From: CAG-791 sp045130475
GTDB taxonomy: Bacteria > Bacillota > Clostridia > Lachnospirales > Lachnospiraceae
Length of the DNA: 64,000 nt
Assembly: GCA_045130475.1 (NCBI GenBank)
Contig: JBGUPU010000022.1
Span: 1-64,000, forward strand
Direction of reading: 5' to 3'
The notes under the pieces are model-generated. The model was not told where the DNA came from and did not search any database. It saw nothing but the letters and a program-made list of their open reading frames with translations. Made by a program: the position numbers and the translations under genes. This document shows positions 42,628-51,290 of the stretch, piece after piece; the stretch's first letter is position 1, and the number at the start of each line of letters is the position of its first letter.

Positions 42628-43311
42628 ATGAGACTGCTGCTCGCGGAAGACGAAGAGGCTATGTCCGAGGCTGTCGTAGATATACTGGAATACCACCGCT
42701 ATCAGGTGGACGCAGTCTATGACGGAGCGGAAGCGCTCGATTATATTCATGCAGGAGATTATGACGGCATTATTCTGGATATCATGATGCCGGTCAAAAG
42801 CGGACTGGATGTGCTCCGGCAGATCCGCAGCGAGGGCTGCCGGACGCCGGTTCTTCTGCTGACGGCAAAATCCCAGATCGAAGACAGGATCGAGGGGCTG
42901 GATCTGGGGGCGGATGACTATCTGACCAAGCCCTTTCATATGGGAGAACTTCTGGCCAGGGTGCGGGCCATGCTCCGCCGCAGAGAGGAATATACTCCCG
43001 ATATCCGCTCTTTTGGGGATGTGACCCTCAATCCGCAGACCAGTGAACTGCGCTGCGGGGACAAGTCTGTCAGCCTGTCCCGGCTCGAGTGCCGGCTGAT
43101 GGATGTCCTGATCCTCAACAAAGGCATCTATCTCTCCTCAGAGGACCTTCTGGAGAAAGTATGGGGCTATGATTCCGATGCGGATGTGGGATCTGTCTGG
43201 GTTTACATCTCCTATCTGCGCAAACAGCTTGCCAGGGTGGGATCCAAAGTGACCGTCAAAGCCAGGCGCGGGACTGGATACATACTGCAGGAGCCGCAAA
43301 GTAATGGTTAA
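42628..43311 (+). CDS. OmpR/PhoB-type response regulator
   Basis: A 227-residue two-component regulator. The receiver domain (1-115) has the acidic pocket LAEDEE (7-10), phospho-acceptor Asp51 in LDIMMP, and Lys in LTAKS. The winged-helix DNA-binding domain (about 127-225) has VSLSRLECRLMDVLILNKG and VWVYISYLRKQL, then VKARRGTGYIL. The ATG at 42628 is preferred over an upstream in-frame codon because the receiver begins right there (MRLLLAEDEE) and GGAAGAGG precedes it. Its end overlaps the kinase start by eight bases. Confidence 0.93.
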   Translation: MRLLLAEDEEAMSEAVVDILEYHRYQVDAVYDGAEALDYIHAGDYDGIILDIMMPVKSGLDVLRQIRSEGCRTPVLLLTAKSQIEDRIEGLDLGADDYLTKPFHMGELLARVRAMLRRREEYTPDIRSFGDVTLNPQTSELRCGDKSVSLSRLECRLMDVLILNKGIYLSSEDLLEKVWGYDSDADVGSVWVYISYLRKQLARVGSKVTVKARRGTGYILQEPQSNG

Positions 43312-44767
43312 AACACTACAGAGGAAGTTTATGTTCGCCTCCATGCTTGCAGTCACGATCCTCCTTGTGACTTTGGTGGGCATGATCAATATCATTTACT
43401 GCTATTCGGTCTATACACGTGAAAAAAGTCTGCTGGTGCTGCTGTGCGAGACAGACGGCCGGCCGGAAGGACGGCCGGTCATGCCGGGAAACGACCGGGG
43501 ATTCGGGGGCGGAGATTCGGGATCAGGAGATAACGCCGCAGAAAACAGTACAGCAGGAGACATGGCAGACGGACAGGGGCCGGAAATGGCTTACCGGGAG
43601 GACAGAAAGCAGGACGGCCGCATGCTCCGGCAGCCCGGCGGAGGCTTCCTCCACCGCGGGATGTCTATGGATGAGGCTCTTTCTGCCCGTTTTTTTGCAG
43701 TGTGGTTTGATGAGCAGGGGCAGAAGATCCTGACAGACACATCCAAGATCTATGCGGTCTCCGAAGAGGGAGCCTGCGAGATGGCGCAGACGATCCTCGG
43801 TCTTGGGAAAAGCACAGGACTTTATCAGGACTTCCGCTACATGATTGCGGAAAAAGAATTGTCTGTGCCTGTCACTGCAGAGGGGGAGACCCCGCAGTCA
43901 CCGGAATCGGAGATCAGAGCGGCAAAGATCCTGGTCGCGCTGGATATTTCCTCTGACAGAGAGAATCTGCTCCGGATCCTGGGCATTTCCGTTCTGATCG
44001 CGGCACTGTGCTGGGCAGCCATGCTCCTGCCGGTACATGCGCTGGCAAAGCGCGCGATAGCCCCCACAGCCATGAGTATCGAGAGGCAGAAACAGTTTGT
44101 CACCAACGCGGGACATGAATTAAAGACTCCGCTGGCCATCATTCAGGCAAACACAGATGCGCTCGAGCTTTATACTGGAGAGTCCAAATGGACACGCAAT
44201 ATCCGTGCCCAGACGATCCGCCTGAACGGCCTGATGCAGAACCTGCTGACCCTCTCGAGAATGGACGAGAACTCTCTGCAGCTGGAGAAGAAACCTTTCG
44301 CTCTTGATCTTCTGGTCGGAGAGGTCTGGGAGAACTTTGCCGAACCGGCAGCCGGAAGAAAGCTGTCCGTACAGATCAAAAATGAAGAGGACCGGGAGCT
44401 CAAGGTCCTGGCAAACCGCGAGAGTATTGCCCAGCTTTTGTCGATCCTATTTGACAATGCGGTCAAATATACACCCCGGGGAGGGCAGATCGGGATACGC
44501 ATTTTGTCCGCGGGAGACGGGGTGCAGCTTGTCCAGTCCAATTCTATCACGCAGGAAGAGGAGGAAAATCTCCGGGCGGGGGATCCGGACCGGCTGTTTG
44601 AGCGTTTCTACAGAACGGATTCCGACAGAAGCCGCAAAAAGGGAGGCTACGGTATAGGCCTGTCAGCGGCAAGAGCGATTGTCGGAGCCAACGGCGGTGT
44701 GATCCGGGTGAAGGTTGAAGAGGGCAGAATTGTCTTTACAGTTACTCTGAAGGGGGCTTCTGACTGA
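43304..44767 (+). CDS. Sensor histidine kinase
   Basis: Partner of the preceding regulator. The 487-residue protein has a first membrane helix (about 10-32), an outer domain of about 180 residues and a second helix (about 226-245). Then come the HisKA domain with His271 in FVTNAGHELKTPLAI and the ATP-binding domain with N box LFDNAVKYTP and G box YGIGLSAARAIVGANGG. The outer domain starts with a Gly/Asp/Arg-rich low-complexity stretch (about 48-110) and continues into a more regular part. No HAMP domain is obvious. A weak terminator-like hairpin follows. The signal is unknown; the adjacent binding protein is a candidate. Confidence 0.92.
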   Translation: MVKTLQRKFMFASMLAVTILLVTLVGMINIIYCYSVYTREKSLLVLLCETDGRPEGRPVMPGNDRGFGGGDSGSGDNAAENSTAGDMADGQGPEMAYREDRKQDGRMLRQPGGGFLHRGMSMDEALSARFFAVWFDEQGQKILTDTSKIYAVSEEGACEMAQTILGLGKSTGLYQDFRYMIAEKELSVPVTAEGETPQSPESEIRAAKILVALDISSDRENLLRILGISVLIAALCWAAMLLPVHALAKRAIAPTAMSIERQKQFVTNAGHELKTPLAIIQANTDALELYTGESKWTRNIRAQTIRLNGLMQNLLTLSRMDENSLQLEKKPFALDLLVGEVWENFAEPAAGRKLSVQIKNEEDRELKVLANRESIAQLLSILFDNAVKYTPRGGQIGIRILSAGDGVQLVQSNSITQEEEENLRAGDPDRLFERFYRTDSDRSRKKGGYGIGLSAARAIVGANGGVIRVKVEEGRIVFTVTLKGASD

Positions 44768-44782
44768 CCGCAAGGACGGGCA

Positions 44783-44820
44783 GCCCGCCTCCGCCGCGCA
44801 GGACTCGCGGGCGGGTCTTG
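44783..44820 (+). terminator. Weak terminator after the kinase
   Basis: CCCGCC/GGCGGG stem with a GC-rich loop and TCTTG after it; poor T tail. Confidence 0.4.
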
Positions 44821-44868
44821 AATTCTTTGTATTTTGGAATTGTGCAAACATAAAATTTTGCATAGCAA

Positions 44869-44894
44869 TTTATAGAATAATCATTTTATAGAAT
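44869..44894. promoter_or_regulatory. TTTATAGAAT direct repeat upstream of the EPS regulator
   Basis: TTTATAGAAT at 44869-44878 and 44885-44894, 16 bases apart (about 1.5 helical turns), directly upstream of the -10 box at 44907. Likely a regulator site, or one copy forming the -35 region. Confidence 0.5.
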
Positions 44895-44903
44895 GACTAT
44901 CTA

Positions 44904-44912
44904 TGTTATAAT
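44904..44912 (+). promoter_or_regulatory. Extended -10 promoter of the EPS locus regulator
   Basis: TGTTATAAT, about 107 bases before the regulator start, with no strong -35 box. Confidence 0.5.
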
Positions 44913-45019
44913 GCTTAATGGCGAATTATTTTTTTACAGATTCCGGCATCTCCAATGATCGGTGCCCACGATCTGAAACAAATTACTAATATTTCAGTCG
45001 CGAACAGGAGGTTTCAGAC

Positions 45020-45370
45020 ATGGAAAGCGGTACAACGAAGGCAGAGGTTTTAAAGAAAGTTATTTTGTCACAGTACAAAAGTGTGCGGCAGTTTGCAGTG
45101 GAAATGGATATTCCCTACAGTACGCTGGTAACAGCTCTGGAAAGAGGAATCGAAGGCATGGCCTACAGCACGGTAATTCGTATCTGTGATTCTTTATCCT
45201 TAAATCCGGTCGACTTTTCACCCCTTGATGAGGGGGATGGACTTTCCGCGCAGATTACTACAAAACGGGTGATGGAACGTTACGATAAATTTAACAGAGC
45301 CGGCAGAAAGAAGATCCTTGAAATTCTGGACGACTACAGCCAGATAGAGATGTACACGAAGCCGGACTGA
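45020..45370 (+). CDS. Small helix-turn-helix regulator at the head of the EPS locus
   Basis: A 116-residue DNA-binding protein. Residues about 8-62 (EVLKKVILSQYKSVRQFAVEMDIPYSTLVTALERGIEGMAYSTVIRICDSL) form a Cro/cI-like helix-turn-helix; the C-terminal helix region (RVMERYDKFNRAGRKKILEIL) is probably for dimers. AACAGGAGG precedes the ATG. It lies 39 bases before the PaaK-like gene, on the same strand, so it may regulate the polysaccharide locus. Direct repeats upstream of its promoter are candidate binding sites. Confidence 0.85.
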   Translation: MESGTTKAEVLKKVILSQYKSVRQFAVEMDIPYSTLVTALERGIEGMAYSTVIRICDSLSLNPVDFSPLDEGDGLSAQITTKRVMERYDKFNRAGRKKILEILDDYSQIEMYTKPD

Positions 45371-45409
45371 ATCACTGGGCTCTTGTTTTAAGGCGAAGGG
45401 AGTTTTTTA

Positions 45410-46798
45410 ATGCGAAACTATGAGAGAGACCACAAGCTTGAACATGTTTATTCTCTGAAGGCATATGCGCAGATTGAAAGGAAACCTGTCAGCGTCTACA
45501 ACTGCGACAGGATCCTGAAGCTGCAGAACAAGCGCGTGCATGAGCTGATGAAGGCTGCTTATGAGATTCCTTTTTACCGGGCACGTTTTGAACAGTCCGG
45601 TACTACTCCCGATGATTATCATTGTGCAGAAGACCTTTATAAATTCCCTCTTTTGACAAAGGACCAGCTTCGCGACTGGATGGACGAGGAAGCGGAGAAG
45701 AATCCCGAGAAGTATAAATACTGGCATGTTTCTCCCACATCCGGATCCACAGGAAGACCGCTGCGCGTCCTGATTTCTCCCAGGGAGTACGCATGGGTCA
45801 CAGCCAACTGGCTTCGCACAATGGGCTACGGCGGCTTCAATCCGTTCACCGGAAAGACCATGTCTCGTCCCAACTCCCTGCACGGACCTGTCAAGGAATA
45901 TGATTCCTTTGTACAGAAGCTGGGAATCCTCAGACGCAAGTATATGTCCGATACGATCAGGGAGCGCGTCGATACGCAGACGCTGGTCGATGAGATCAAC
46001 GCTTACGAGCCGGATTATCTCTATAATCATAAAAACCTTCTCATGCGTATTGCCAAGTATGTCAAGGAAAACGACATCTATATGTGGAAGCCTTCCTTCT
46101 ACACGCCTTTCGGCGAGATGCTGGATGATCCCTCCAGGGATCTGCTGCAGGAAGTCTTCGGGCCCGGACTGATCGATGCCTACGGCATGGGCGAGACAGG
46201 CTCCTGTGTCGTACGTATTCCCGGGAAGAAGTATTATCAGGTTAACAGTGATCTGTTTGTTGTCAACGTCTACAATGCGGATCTGACCGGTCCCGCCCTC
46301 AAGGGCATGGCCGTGATCACCCCTCTGTACAAGACGGAGCTTCCGCTGATCAACTATACTTCCTATGACCAGCTCGACAGTTACATGCGCCGCGGACTGC
46401 GGTTCGCAAGAGGCGTTCAGGGGCGTATGAATGATGTCATTCACCACAGGGACGGTTCCGTCACAGAGTGGGGCAATATCTCCGGCATCATCAACTACGT
46501 TCCCGAGATCATATCCTACCGCATTGTGCAGGAGGACTATGAAAACCTGACACTGATGATGGTCCGCAATCCTGACACACCTGAGGAAAAGCAGGATGAG
46601 ATCGCAGAGCAGCTTGATGTCAAGCTGATGGCCATGTTCAAGGACCCCTCCTTCAAGATCAGGTATGAGTGGCTCGATGAGATCCCCGCAGATCCCAACG
46701 GCAAGCTCCGTGTCATTGTCAGCAAGGTCAAACCCGGTGCGATCGGAGAGCCTGAACACGCCGGCGAAGATGTCGGCAATGCAGAGATTTCGGAGTGA
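45410..46798 (+). CDS. PaaK/CapK-like adenylate-forming enzyme
   Basis: A 462-residue AMP-forming enzyme of the phenylacetate-CoA ligase type, a group that includes capsule-locus proteins. The ATP-binding phrase is SPTSGSTGRPLRV (about 107-120), and the C-terminal half has DAYGMGETGS and GVQGRMNDVIHHRDG. The last part (SFKIRYEWLDEIPADPNGKLRVI) is the usual end of the lid domain. AAGGGAG precedes the ATG. It probably activates a carboxylic acid for attachment to the polymer or to a lipid, but the substrate is unknown. It stands between the HTH regulator and the PAP2 gene. Confidence 0.85.
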   Translation: MRNYERDHKLEHVYSLKAYAQIERKPVSVYNCDRILKLQNKRVHELMKAAYEIPFYRARFEQSGTTPDDYHCAEDLYKFPLLTKDQLRDWMDEEAEKNPEKYKYWHVSPTSGSTGRPLRVLISPREYAWVTANWLRTMGYGGFNPFTGKTMSRPNSLHGPVKEYDSFVQKLGILRRKYMSDTIRERVDTQTLVDEINAYEPDYLYNHKNLLMRIAKYVKENDIYMWKPSFYTPFGEMLDDPSRDLLQEVFGPGLIDAYGMGETGSCVVRIPGKKYYQVNSDLFVVNVYNADLTGPALKGMAVITPLYKTELPLINYTSYDQLDSYMRRGLRFARGVQGRMNDVIHHRDGSVTEWGNISGIINYVPEIISYRIVQEDYENLTLMMVRNPDTPEEKQDEIAEQLDVKLMAMFKDPSFKIRYEWLDEIPADPNGKLRVIVSKVKPGAIGEPEHAGEDVGNAEISE

Positions 46799-46835
46799 TC
46801 TTATCCCTGTGCAGAAAGTGCACGGGAGGACAAAA

Positions 46836-47342
46836 ATGAAGGATATGGATTACAGTCATTTTTATCAGCAGCTTACAGGCCGCATCCGCGAAAGCGGTGC
46901 GGCCTGTTTCCGGCTGCGCGCGGCAGGGAAAGCCGCCACAGGAATCATGTATGCGGTCTATCCCCTCCTGCTGGCCGGGTACGCTCTCAGAGGAGAGTAC
47001 AGGGATCTTTTGTACACGATTCTGATCCCGGGAATTGGTTTCGTCCTGCTGACAGCAGTCCGGGCAGGGATCAACCGGCCCAGACCATACGAGGCCTGGG
47101 AGATCGATCCTCTGATCCATAAAGACACAAGGGGGAAATCCATGCCCAGCCGCCATGTTTTTTCCTCCGCCGTTATCTCTATGGCCTGGCTTCCGGTGTC
47201 GGCAGCAGCGGGAGTCTTCTTCCTTGTCCTGTCGGCCGGGGCGGCAGTGATCCGCGTCCTGGGAGGTGTCCACTATCCCTCCGATGTGATCGTGGGATTT
47301 CTGGCGGGGATTCTCTGCGGGATTCCCCTTCTGCTTGTGTGA
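46836..47342 (+). CDS. PAP2-family phosphatase, small
   Basis: A 168-residue membrane phosphatase of the PAP2 type, as used for undecaprenyl or lipid pyrophosphates. The three motifs are visible: RAGINRPRP, PSRHVFSS and RVLGGVHYPSDV, which together supply the catalytic His and Asp. Four to five hydrophobic segments surround them. The ATG at 46836 follows GGGAGG; longer upstream frames overlap the PaaK gene and are not PAP2-like. A role in recycling the lipid carrier of the polysaccharide locus would fit. Confidence 0.88.
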   Translation: MKDMDYSHFYQQLTGRIRESGAACFRLRAAGKAATGIMYAVYPLLLAGYALRGEYRDLLYTILIPGIGFVLLTAVRAGINRPRPYEAWEIDPLIHKDTRGKSMPSRHVFSSAVISMAWLPVSAAAGVFFLVLSAGAAVIRVLGGVHYPSDVIVGFLAGILCGIPLLLV

Positions 47343-47464
47343 GAAAACAGGAAATCGAAATAGCGGTACCGGAATATTCAGATTTCGTTAAGTCGCATGG
47401 GGATTTTGGCAAAATCCCAAAGATATCCGCGAATTTTATAAAATTTTTGTGAAATATAGGTGTT

Positions 47465-47586
47465 TTGCAAACGATTTCAATGTGGTATTATGCCTTTGTC
47501 AGCGAAAGTTGACACCATTACCCCCCTAAGCATTATTACATCCCAAGAGAAAGCCCGGCTTCCGGAATCGGTTGCCGGGCTTTTTC
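47465..47586 (+). ncRNA. Possible small RNA between PAP2 and rhomboid genes
   Basis: A promoter-like pair (TTGCAA at 47465-47470, TATTAT at 47486-47491, spacer 15-16) and a strong terminator at 47550-47586 lie 60-95 bases apart with no convincing coding frame between. A short transcript of about 90 bases would result. A hairpin, GGGATTTTG/CAAAATCCC, lies upstream at about 47400-47420. The spacer is short for sigma-A, so this is a weak call. Confidence 0.3.
47550..47586 (+). terminator. Terminator upstream of the rhomboid gene
   Basis: AAAGCCCGG and CCGGGCTTT form a 9-bp stem with a longer loop and a run of five T. Confidence 0.8.
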
Positions 47587-47679
47587 GTTTGAACCCGTTT
47601 CTGCGGTGTGTTATAGTTCTTGTAATGGCGGGATATGGGATCCCCAAGCGGGCCGGACAGCGTATGGAGAAGAAACTGT

Positions 47680-48369
47680 ATGGACAGAGACAGAAGAGAA
47701 CGCCTGCAGCAGGCGGCATGGATGAATTACATTCTGATCATAGTCAATGTGCTGGTCTTCCTGGTCGGATTCGCGGGTTCAGCGGCCGGACTGAAGGCAG
47801 GCATGTACAGTGCAGGGGCACTGTATGCGCCTCTTCTGTTTAAGGGCCAGGGATATTACCGCCTCCTCACTTCTGTTTTTCTGCACGCGGATCTCTCTCA
47901 TCTGTTCAATAACATGATCGTCCAGTTTGCCGGCGGCGGGATCGTTGAGCGCAATATCGGCCATATACAGTATGGGATTCTCTATATTCTCTGCGGAATC
48001 GGCGGCAATATCGCCTCTGCGGCAATGGATTATCTGTCCGGACAGTACGGGTTTTCCGTGGGCGCCAGCGGCGCTGTGTTCGGCGTGATCGGTGCGCTTC
48101 TGTATATGGTTCTGAGAGAGGCAGGGCACATGCGGGACAATGCGCAGAAAATGGAACAGATGAAAAGCCTTGTGATCCGTGCCATGCTCATGACGATTTA
48201 TCTTTTGTACAGCGGCTGGGTCAATCCTCTTGTCAATCAGGCTGCCCATGTCGGGGGGCTCATTCTTGGGTTTGTGCTTGCATCTGTCATGATGCCGCAC
48301 AGACAGATCGACCTTCAGGGGCTGTTCCAGGCTTCAGAACAGACCGGCTCGAAAGACAACCGGACCTGA
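47680..48369 (+). CDS. Rhomboid-family intramembrane serine protease
   Basis: A 229-residue membrane protease with six predicted helices. The catalytic serine is Ser130 in GASGAVFGVIGAL and the histidine is His190 in NQAAHVGGLILGF. HADLSHLFNNM matches the helix-2 HxxxN region. The ATG at 47680 has GGAGAAG ten bases upstream; an upstream in-frame ATG lies before this site. It cuts membrane proteins within or near their helices; the target is unknown. It stands just before the glycosyltransferase block and after a terminator. Confidence 0.92.
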   Translation: MDRDRRERLQQAAWMNYILIIVNVLVFLVGFAGSAAGLKAGMYSAGALYAPLLFKGQGYYRLLTSVFLHADLSHLFNNMIVQFAGGGIVERNIGHIQYGILYILCGIGGNIASAAMDYLSGQYGFSVGASGAVFGVIGALLYMVLREAGHMRDNAQKMEQMKSLVIRAMLMTIYLLYSGWVNPLVNQAAHVGGLILGFVLASVMMPHRQIDLQGLFQASEQTGSKDNRT

Positions 48370-48510
48370 TTGCGGTTGCAGAAAACTGTGCATTCATATA
48401 AAATATGAATGAAACGGCCGCTATGGCCGGACCAACAAATACATGACCCGGCAGCGGGTCTTGTGCGCGGATCCCGTGACTGAAAACACGGGTAATGCGT
48501 CAAGAAGAAT

Positions 48511-48578
48511 AAAACAGCGAGGAAAGCCTCTCGAATGCCGGGTCTGCTCAGGCAATCGGGAGGCCTTGACGAGCGTCC
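48511..48578. repeat. Diverged copy of the 33185-33411 repeat
   Basis: Shares AAAACAGCGAGGAAA at the left end and CCTTGACGAGCGTCC at the right end with the element at 33185, but the stem between differs and still pairs: CCTCTCGAATGCC with GGCAATCGGGAGG. It lies in the 364-base gap before the GT4 gene, where a GGGGT/ACCCC hairpin at about 48600-48620 follows and no gene is seen. Confidence 0.75.
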
Positions 48579-48733
48579 ATATATCAGGAGAAAGGCATGC
48601 CGGGGTGCAGTGTACCCCCGTCGCGGCCGGAATCCGTGTGCATGCAGCACTAAGAGAGCACAGAGTGTGCTGTGTTATATATGCCTGTGTCAGGAAATCA
48701 GAAGTATCTGAAGTATCTGATGGAGAATTGCAG

Positions 48734-49858
48734 ATGAACAGGAACAAGAGAAGGATATTATATGTTGCAGAAGCGATGGGAGGCGGAGTTTTTACCTTCC
48801 TTGTCGGGTTATGCAACGAACTTGTCGACTATTATGATATATATGTCGCATATGGAATTCGGACACAGACACCGGACGATTTCAGGAAATATTTTGATGA
48901 GCGTGTTCATCTGATCCGTGTGAGGAATTTTGAACGCTCGATCGATCCCCGCCATGATCTGGGGGCATTCGCCGAGCTCAGGAGGATCGCGGACAGGGTG
49001 AAACCCGATCTGATCCATCTGCACTCCTCCAAAGCGGGGGCTCTGGGCAGATGGGCTTTTAACGGGAAAAAGATTCCGCTCTTTTACACACCCCATGGAT
49101 ATAGTTTCCTGATGTCGAATTATAATGCGACAAAGCGCTTCTCCTACAAGATGGTCGAGAGATTCTCGGCTGTCCGGCCATGCACGACGATCAGCTGCAG
49201 TGAGGGTGAGCACAAGGAGACACTTTCTCTTACAAAGAACGCCAGATTTGTCAACAACGGAATCAACGTTGAAGAGATGCAGAGGATGATGGATACCATC
49301 GGTTCCTGTGAAAACGACGAATTTACCGTTTTCACCCTCGGCAGAATCTGTTATCAGAAAAACCCCGGACTATTCAATGCTGTCGCAGAAAAGATGCCGG
49401 ATGTAAAGTTTGTCTGGATCGGCGACGGAGAGCTTCGGGACATGCTCAAGGCACCTAATGTCGAGGTGACCGGCTGGATGAACCGGGAGGAAGCGCTGCG
49501 GCGCTCAATGGCCTCACATGTTTTTATCCTGACTTCCCTCTGGGAGGGACTTCCCATGTCCCTTCTTGAGGCTATGTACATGCAGAAGCTGTGCCTTGTA
49601 AACGATGTGATCGGAAGCAGGGATGTTATCTGCAACGCTGTAAACGGATATGTATGCAGGAACGCAGACGAATTCGCCGTTGCTATCCGGGAAGCTCTGG
49701 AAGACCCCGGAAAATCAGACAAGATAACTGCGCAGGCCAGAAAAGATATTGTTGAAAAGTACAACACCCGTGTGATGGCAGAGAAATATCGTGAGATCTA
49801 CGAGGAGGCTTTTTCAGGAAAAGGAAAGCCCCGCCGAAAGAAAAAAAAGAAGCAGTGA
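48734..49858 (+). CDS. GT4-family glycosyltransferase
   Basis: A 374-residue retaining glycosyltransferase with the two Rossmann halves of GT-B enzymes. N-terminal: RILYVAEAMGGGVFTFLVGLCNEL, LIHLHSSKAGALGRWAF. C-terminal: TVFTLGRICYQKNPGLFNAVAEKMPDVKFVWIGDGE and SLWEGLPMSLLEAMYMQ, the donor-binding part. The C-terminus is strongly basic (GKGKPRRKKKKKQ). The ATG at 48734 follows GGAG; open frame to the left contains the repeat and is not coding. It probably starts the sugar assembly on the lipid carrier. Donor and acceptor unknown. Confidence 0.9.
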   Translation: MNRNKRRILYVAEAMGGGVFTFLVGLCNELVDYYDIYVAYGIRTQTPDDFRKYFDERVHLIRVRNFERSIDPRHDLGAFAELRRIADRVKPDLIHLHSSKAGALGRWAFNGKKIPLFYTPHGYSFLMSNYNATKRFSYKMVERFSAVRPCTTISCSEGEHKETLSLTKNARFVNNGINVEEMQRMMDTIGSCENDEFTVFTLGRICYQKNPGLFNAVAEKMPDVKFVWIGDGELRDMLKAPNVEVTGWMNREEALRRSMASHVFILTSLWEGLPMSLLEAMYMQKLCLVNDVIGSRDVICNAVNGYVCRNADEFAVAIREALEDPGKSDKITAQARKDIVEKYNTRVMAEKYREIYEEAFSGKGKPRRKKKKKQ

Positions 49859-49910
49859 GGCGGGAGAGATTTCTTTCCTGGTTGCTTATTGACGGAGGTA
49901 GATCACAGAT

Positions 49911-51137
49911 ATGAAAAAAACAGCAATCGTCTCGTGCTATTTTCAGCCAAATTACGGGAGTATGCTGCAGGCTCTGGCAACGCAGATGGCGCTGGACGAA
50001 CTGGGATATGATAACGAGACCATTTGTGTTGAAGGCCTGAACAGGGAGATCCGGTCAGCGAAGATCCGCTATTTTGTGAAGGCTTCACTTTCATCGGACA
50101 TCCTGTTATCAAAGGCCGGCATGGCAATGGCGCGCGTACGCCGCAGGCTTTCCAGGGGTACATACACGGAGATGATGCGTGCCAGACTGCAGGCTTTCTC
50201 CGATTTTGAAAAAGAGCAGTTTCGCATGTCGGAGCCATACGGCTCCCGCGCTGAACTGACGCAGGCATGTTCCGAAAAATACAGTGCCGTTTTGGTCGGA
50301 AGCGACCAGCTCTGGCTCCCTGCCAATATTGCGGCAGACTATTACACACTCAGCTTTGTCCCGGACTCAGTCAATACGATCGCATATGCGACGAGTTTCG
50401 GACAGTCCCGGCTGCCCCGCGCCAGCGAGCGCGCTGCCATGAAGTTCCTGCCCCGGATCAAGCACATCAGTGTGAGGGAAAAATCGGGACAAAAGATTGT
50501 TGCAAGGCTGACGGGACGCCGTGTCCCCATTGTTGCGGATCCGACCCTTTTGTTTGACGGAGAGGAATGGATGCGTGTACAGCAGGAGGCTCCCATTATC
50601 GAAGGAGATTATATATTCTGCTATTTTCTTGGCAACAACCCGCGGCACCGTGAGTTTGCAAGCCGATTGTCGGCAGAGACCGGGTGCAGGATCGCTGCCC
50701 TGCCGCATGTGGACGAATACGTCCGCAGCGATGAAGATTACGCGGATGAAACCCCATGGGCGGTTGGACCGGCCGATTTCCTGAATCTCATCCGGAACGC
50801 ACAGTGGGTTTTGACAGATTCCTATCACTGCACCGCGTTTTCCATGCAGTATGAGCGGAAGTTTTTCACCTTCCGCAGATATCACCGCAGGACAAAACAG
50901 TCGACCAACAACCGTCTGGACACACTTTTAGCACAGTGCGGGGTGGAAGAGCGGCTTTTGAGCGGTGAAGAGGAGATCTCTGCCTGCACCGGCCTTGAGA
51001 TCGACTATAAAAATGTTCGAAGCAGGATCAAGCGGCTTCGTGAGTATTCCTGGCAGTATCTCAGGGATGCTCTGGAGGACGGAAAAGAAACGGATTTGAA
51101 AATGAATGCTGTCCACGCTGTGAACAGTTTTGGATAA
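49911..51137 (+). CDS. Polysaccharide pyruvyl transferase family protein
   Basis: A 408-residue enzyme of the WcaK/CsaB-type family that adds a pyruvate ketal to sugars in polymers. It opens MKKTAIVSCYFQPNYGSMLQALATQMALDELGYD and has VLVGSDQLWLP, ISVREKSGQKI, IVADPTLLF and VLTDSYHCTAFSMQYERKFF (about 300-320). These are the usual family motifs, with the SxHG-type site here read as SYHC. GACGGAGG precedes the ATG. It is the first of three pyruvyl-transferase domains in the locus. Some members of the group may have other activities, so the chemistry is a family inference. Confidence 0.87.
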   Translation: MKKTAIVSCYFQPNYGSMLQALATQMALDELGYDNETICVEGLNREIRSAKIRYFVKASLSSDILLSKAGMAMARVRRRLSRGTYTEMMRARLQAFSDFEKEQFRMSEPYGSRAELTQACSEKYSAVLVGSDQLWLPANIAADYYTLSFVPDSVNTIAYATSFGQSRLPRASERAAMKFLPRIKHISVREKSGQKIVARLTGRRVPIVADPTLLFDGEEWMRVQQEAPIIEGDYIFCYFLGNNPRHREFASRLSAETGCRIAALPHVDEYVRSDEDYADETPWAVGPADFLNLIRNAQWVLTDSYHCTAFSMQYERKFFTFRRYHRRTKQSTNNRLDTLLAQCGVEERLLSGEEEISACTGLEIDYKNVRSRIKRLREYSWQYLRDALEDGKETDLKMNAVHAVNSFG

Positions 51138-51143
51138 ACAAAA

Positions 51144-51172
51144 GTGCGGGAACACACAGGAAAAGCCCGCAC
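51144..51172. other. Hairpin after the pyruvyl transferase gene
   Basis: GTGCGGG and CCCGCAC form a perfect 7-bp stem 6 bases past the stop. It has no T tail, so it may stabilise RNA rather than terminate. Confidence 0.35.
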
Positions 51173-51290
51173 CTGCTCAAGTCTGAAAAGACATGATAAA
51201 ACGTTAACCTTTGTGCGGCTGATTGTGCCCTGTACAAAAAGCTGCTGACAGTTACAGCTGGATTTTCATCAGAATGAAAGGGCAAAGCGA

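Noticed and set aside
45407..46759. - strand frame of 450 codons across the PaaK-like gene
   Set aside because: Shadow of a strongly supported gene with clear motifs; the - strand product matches nothing.
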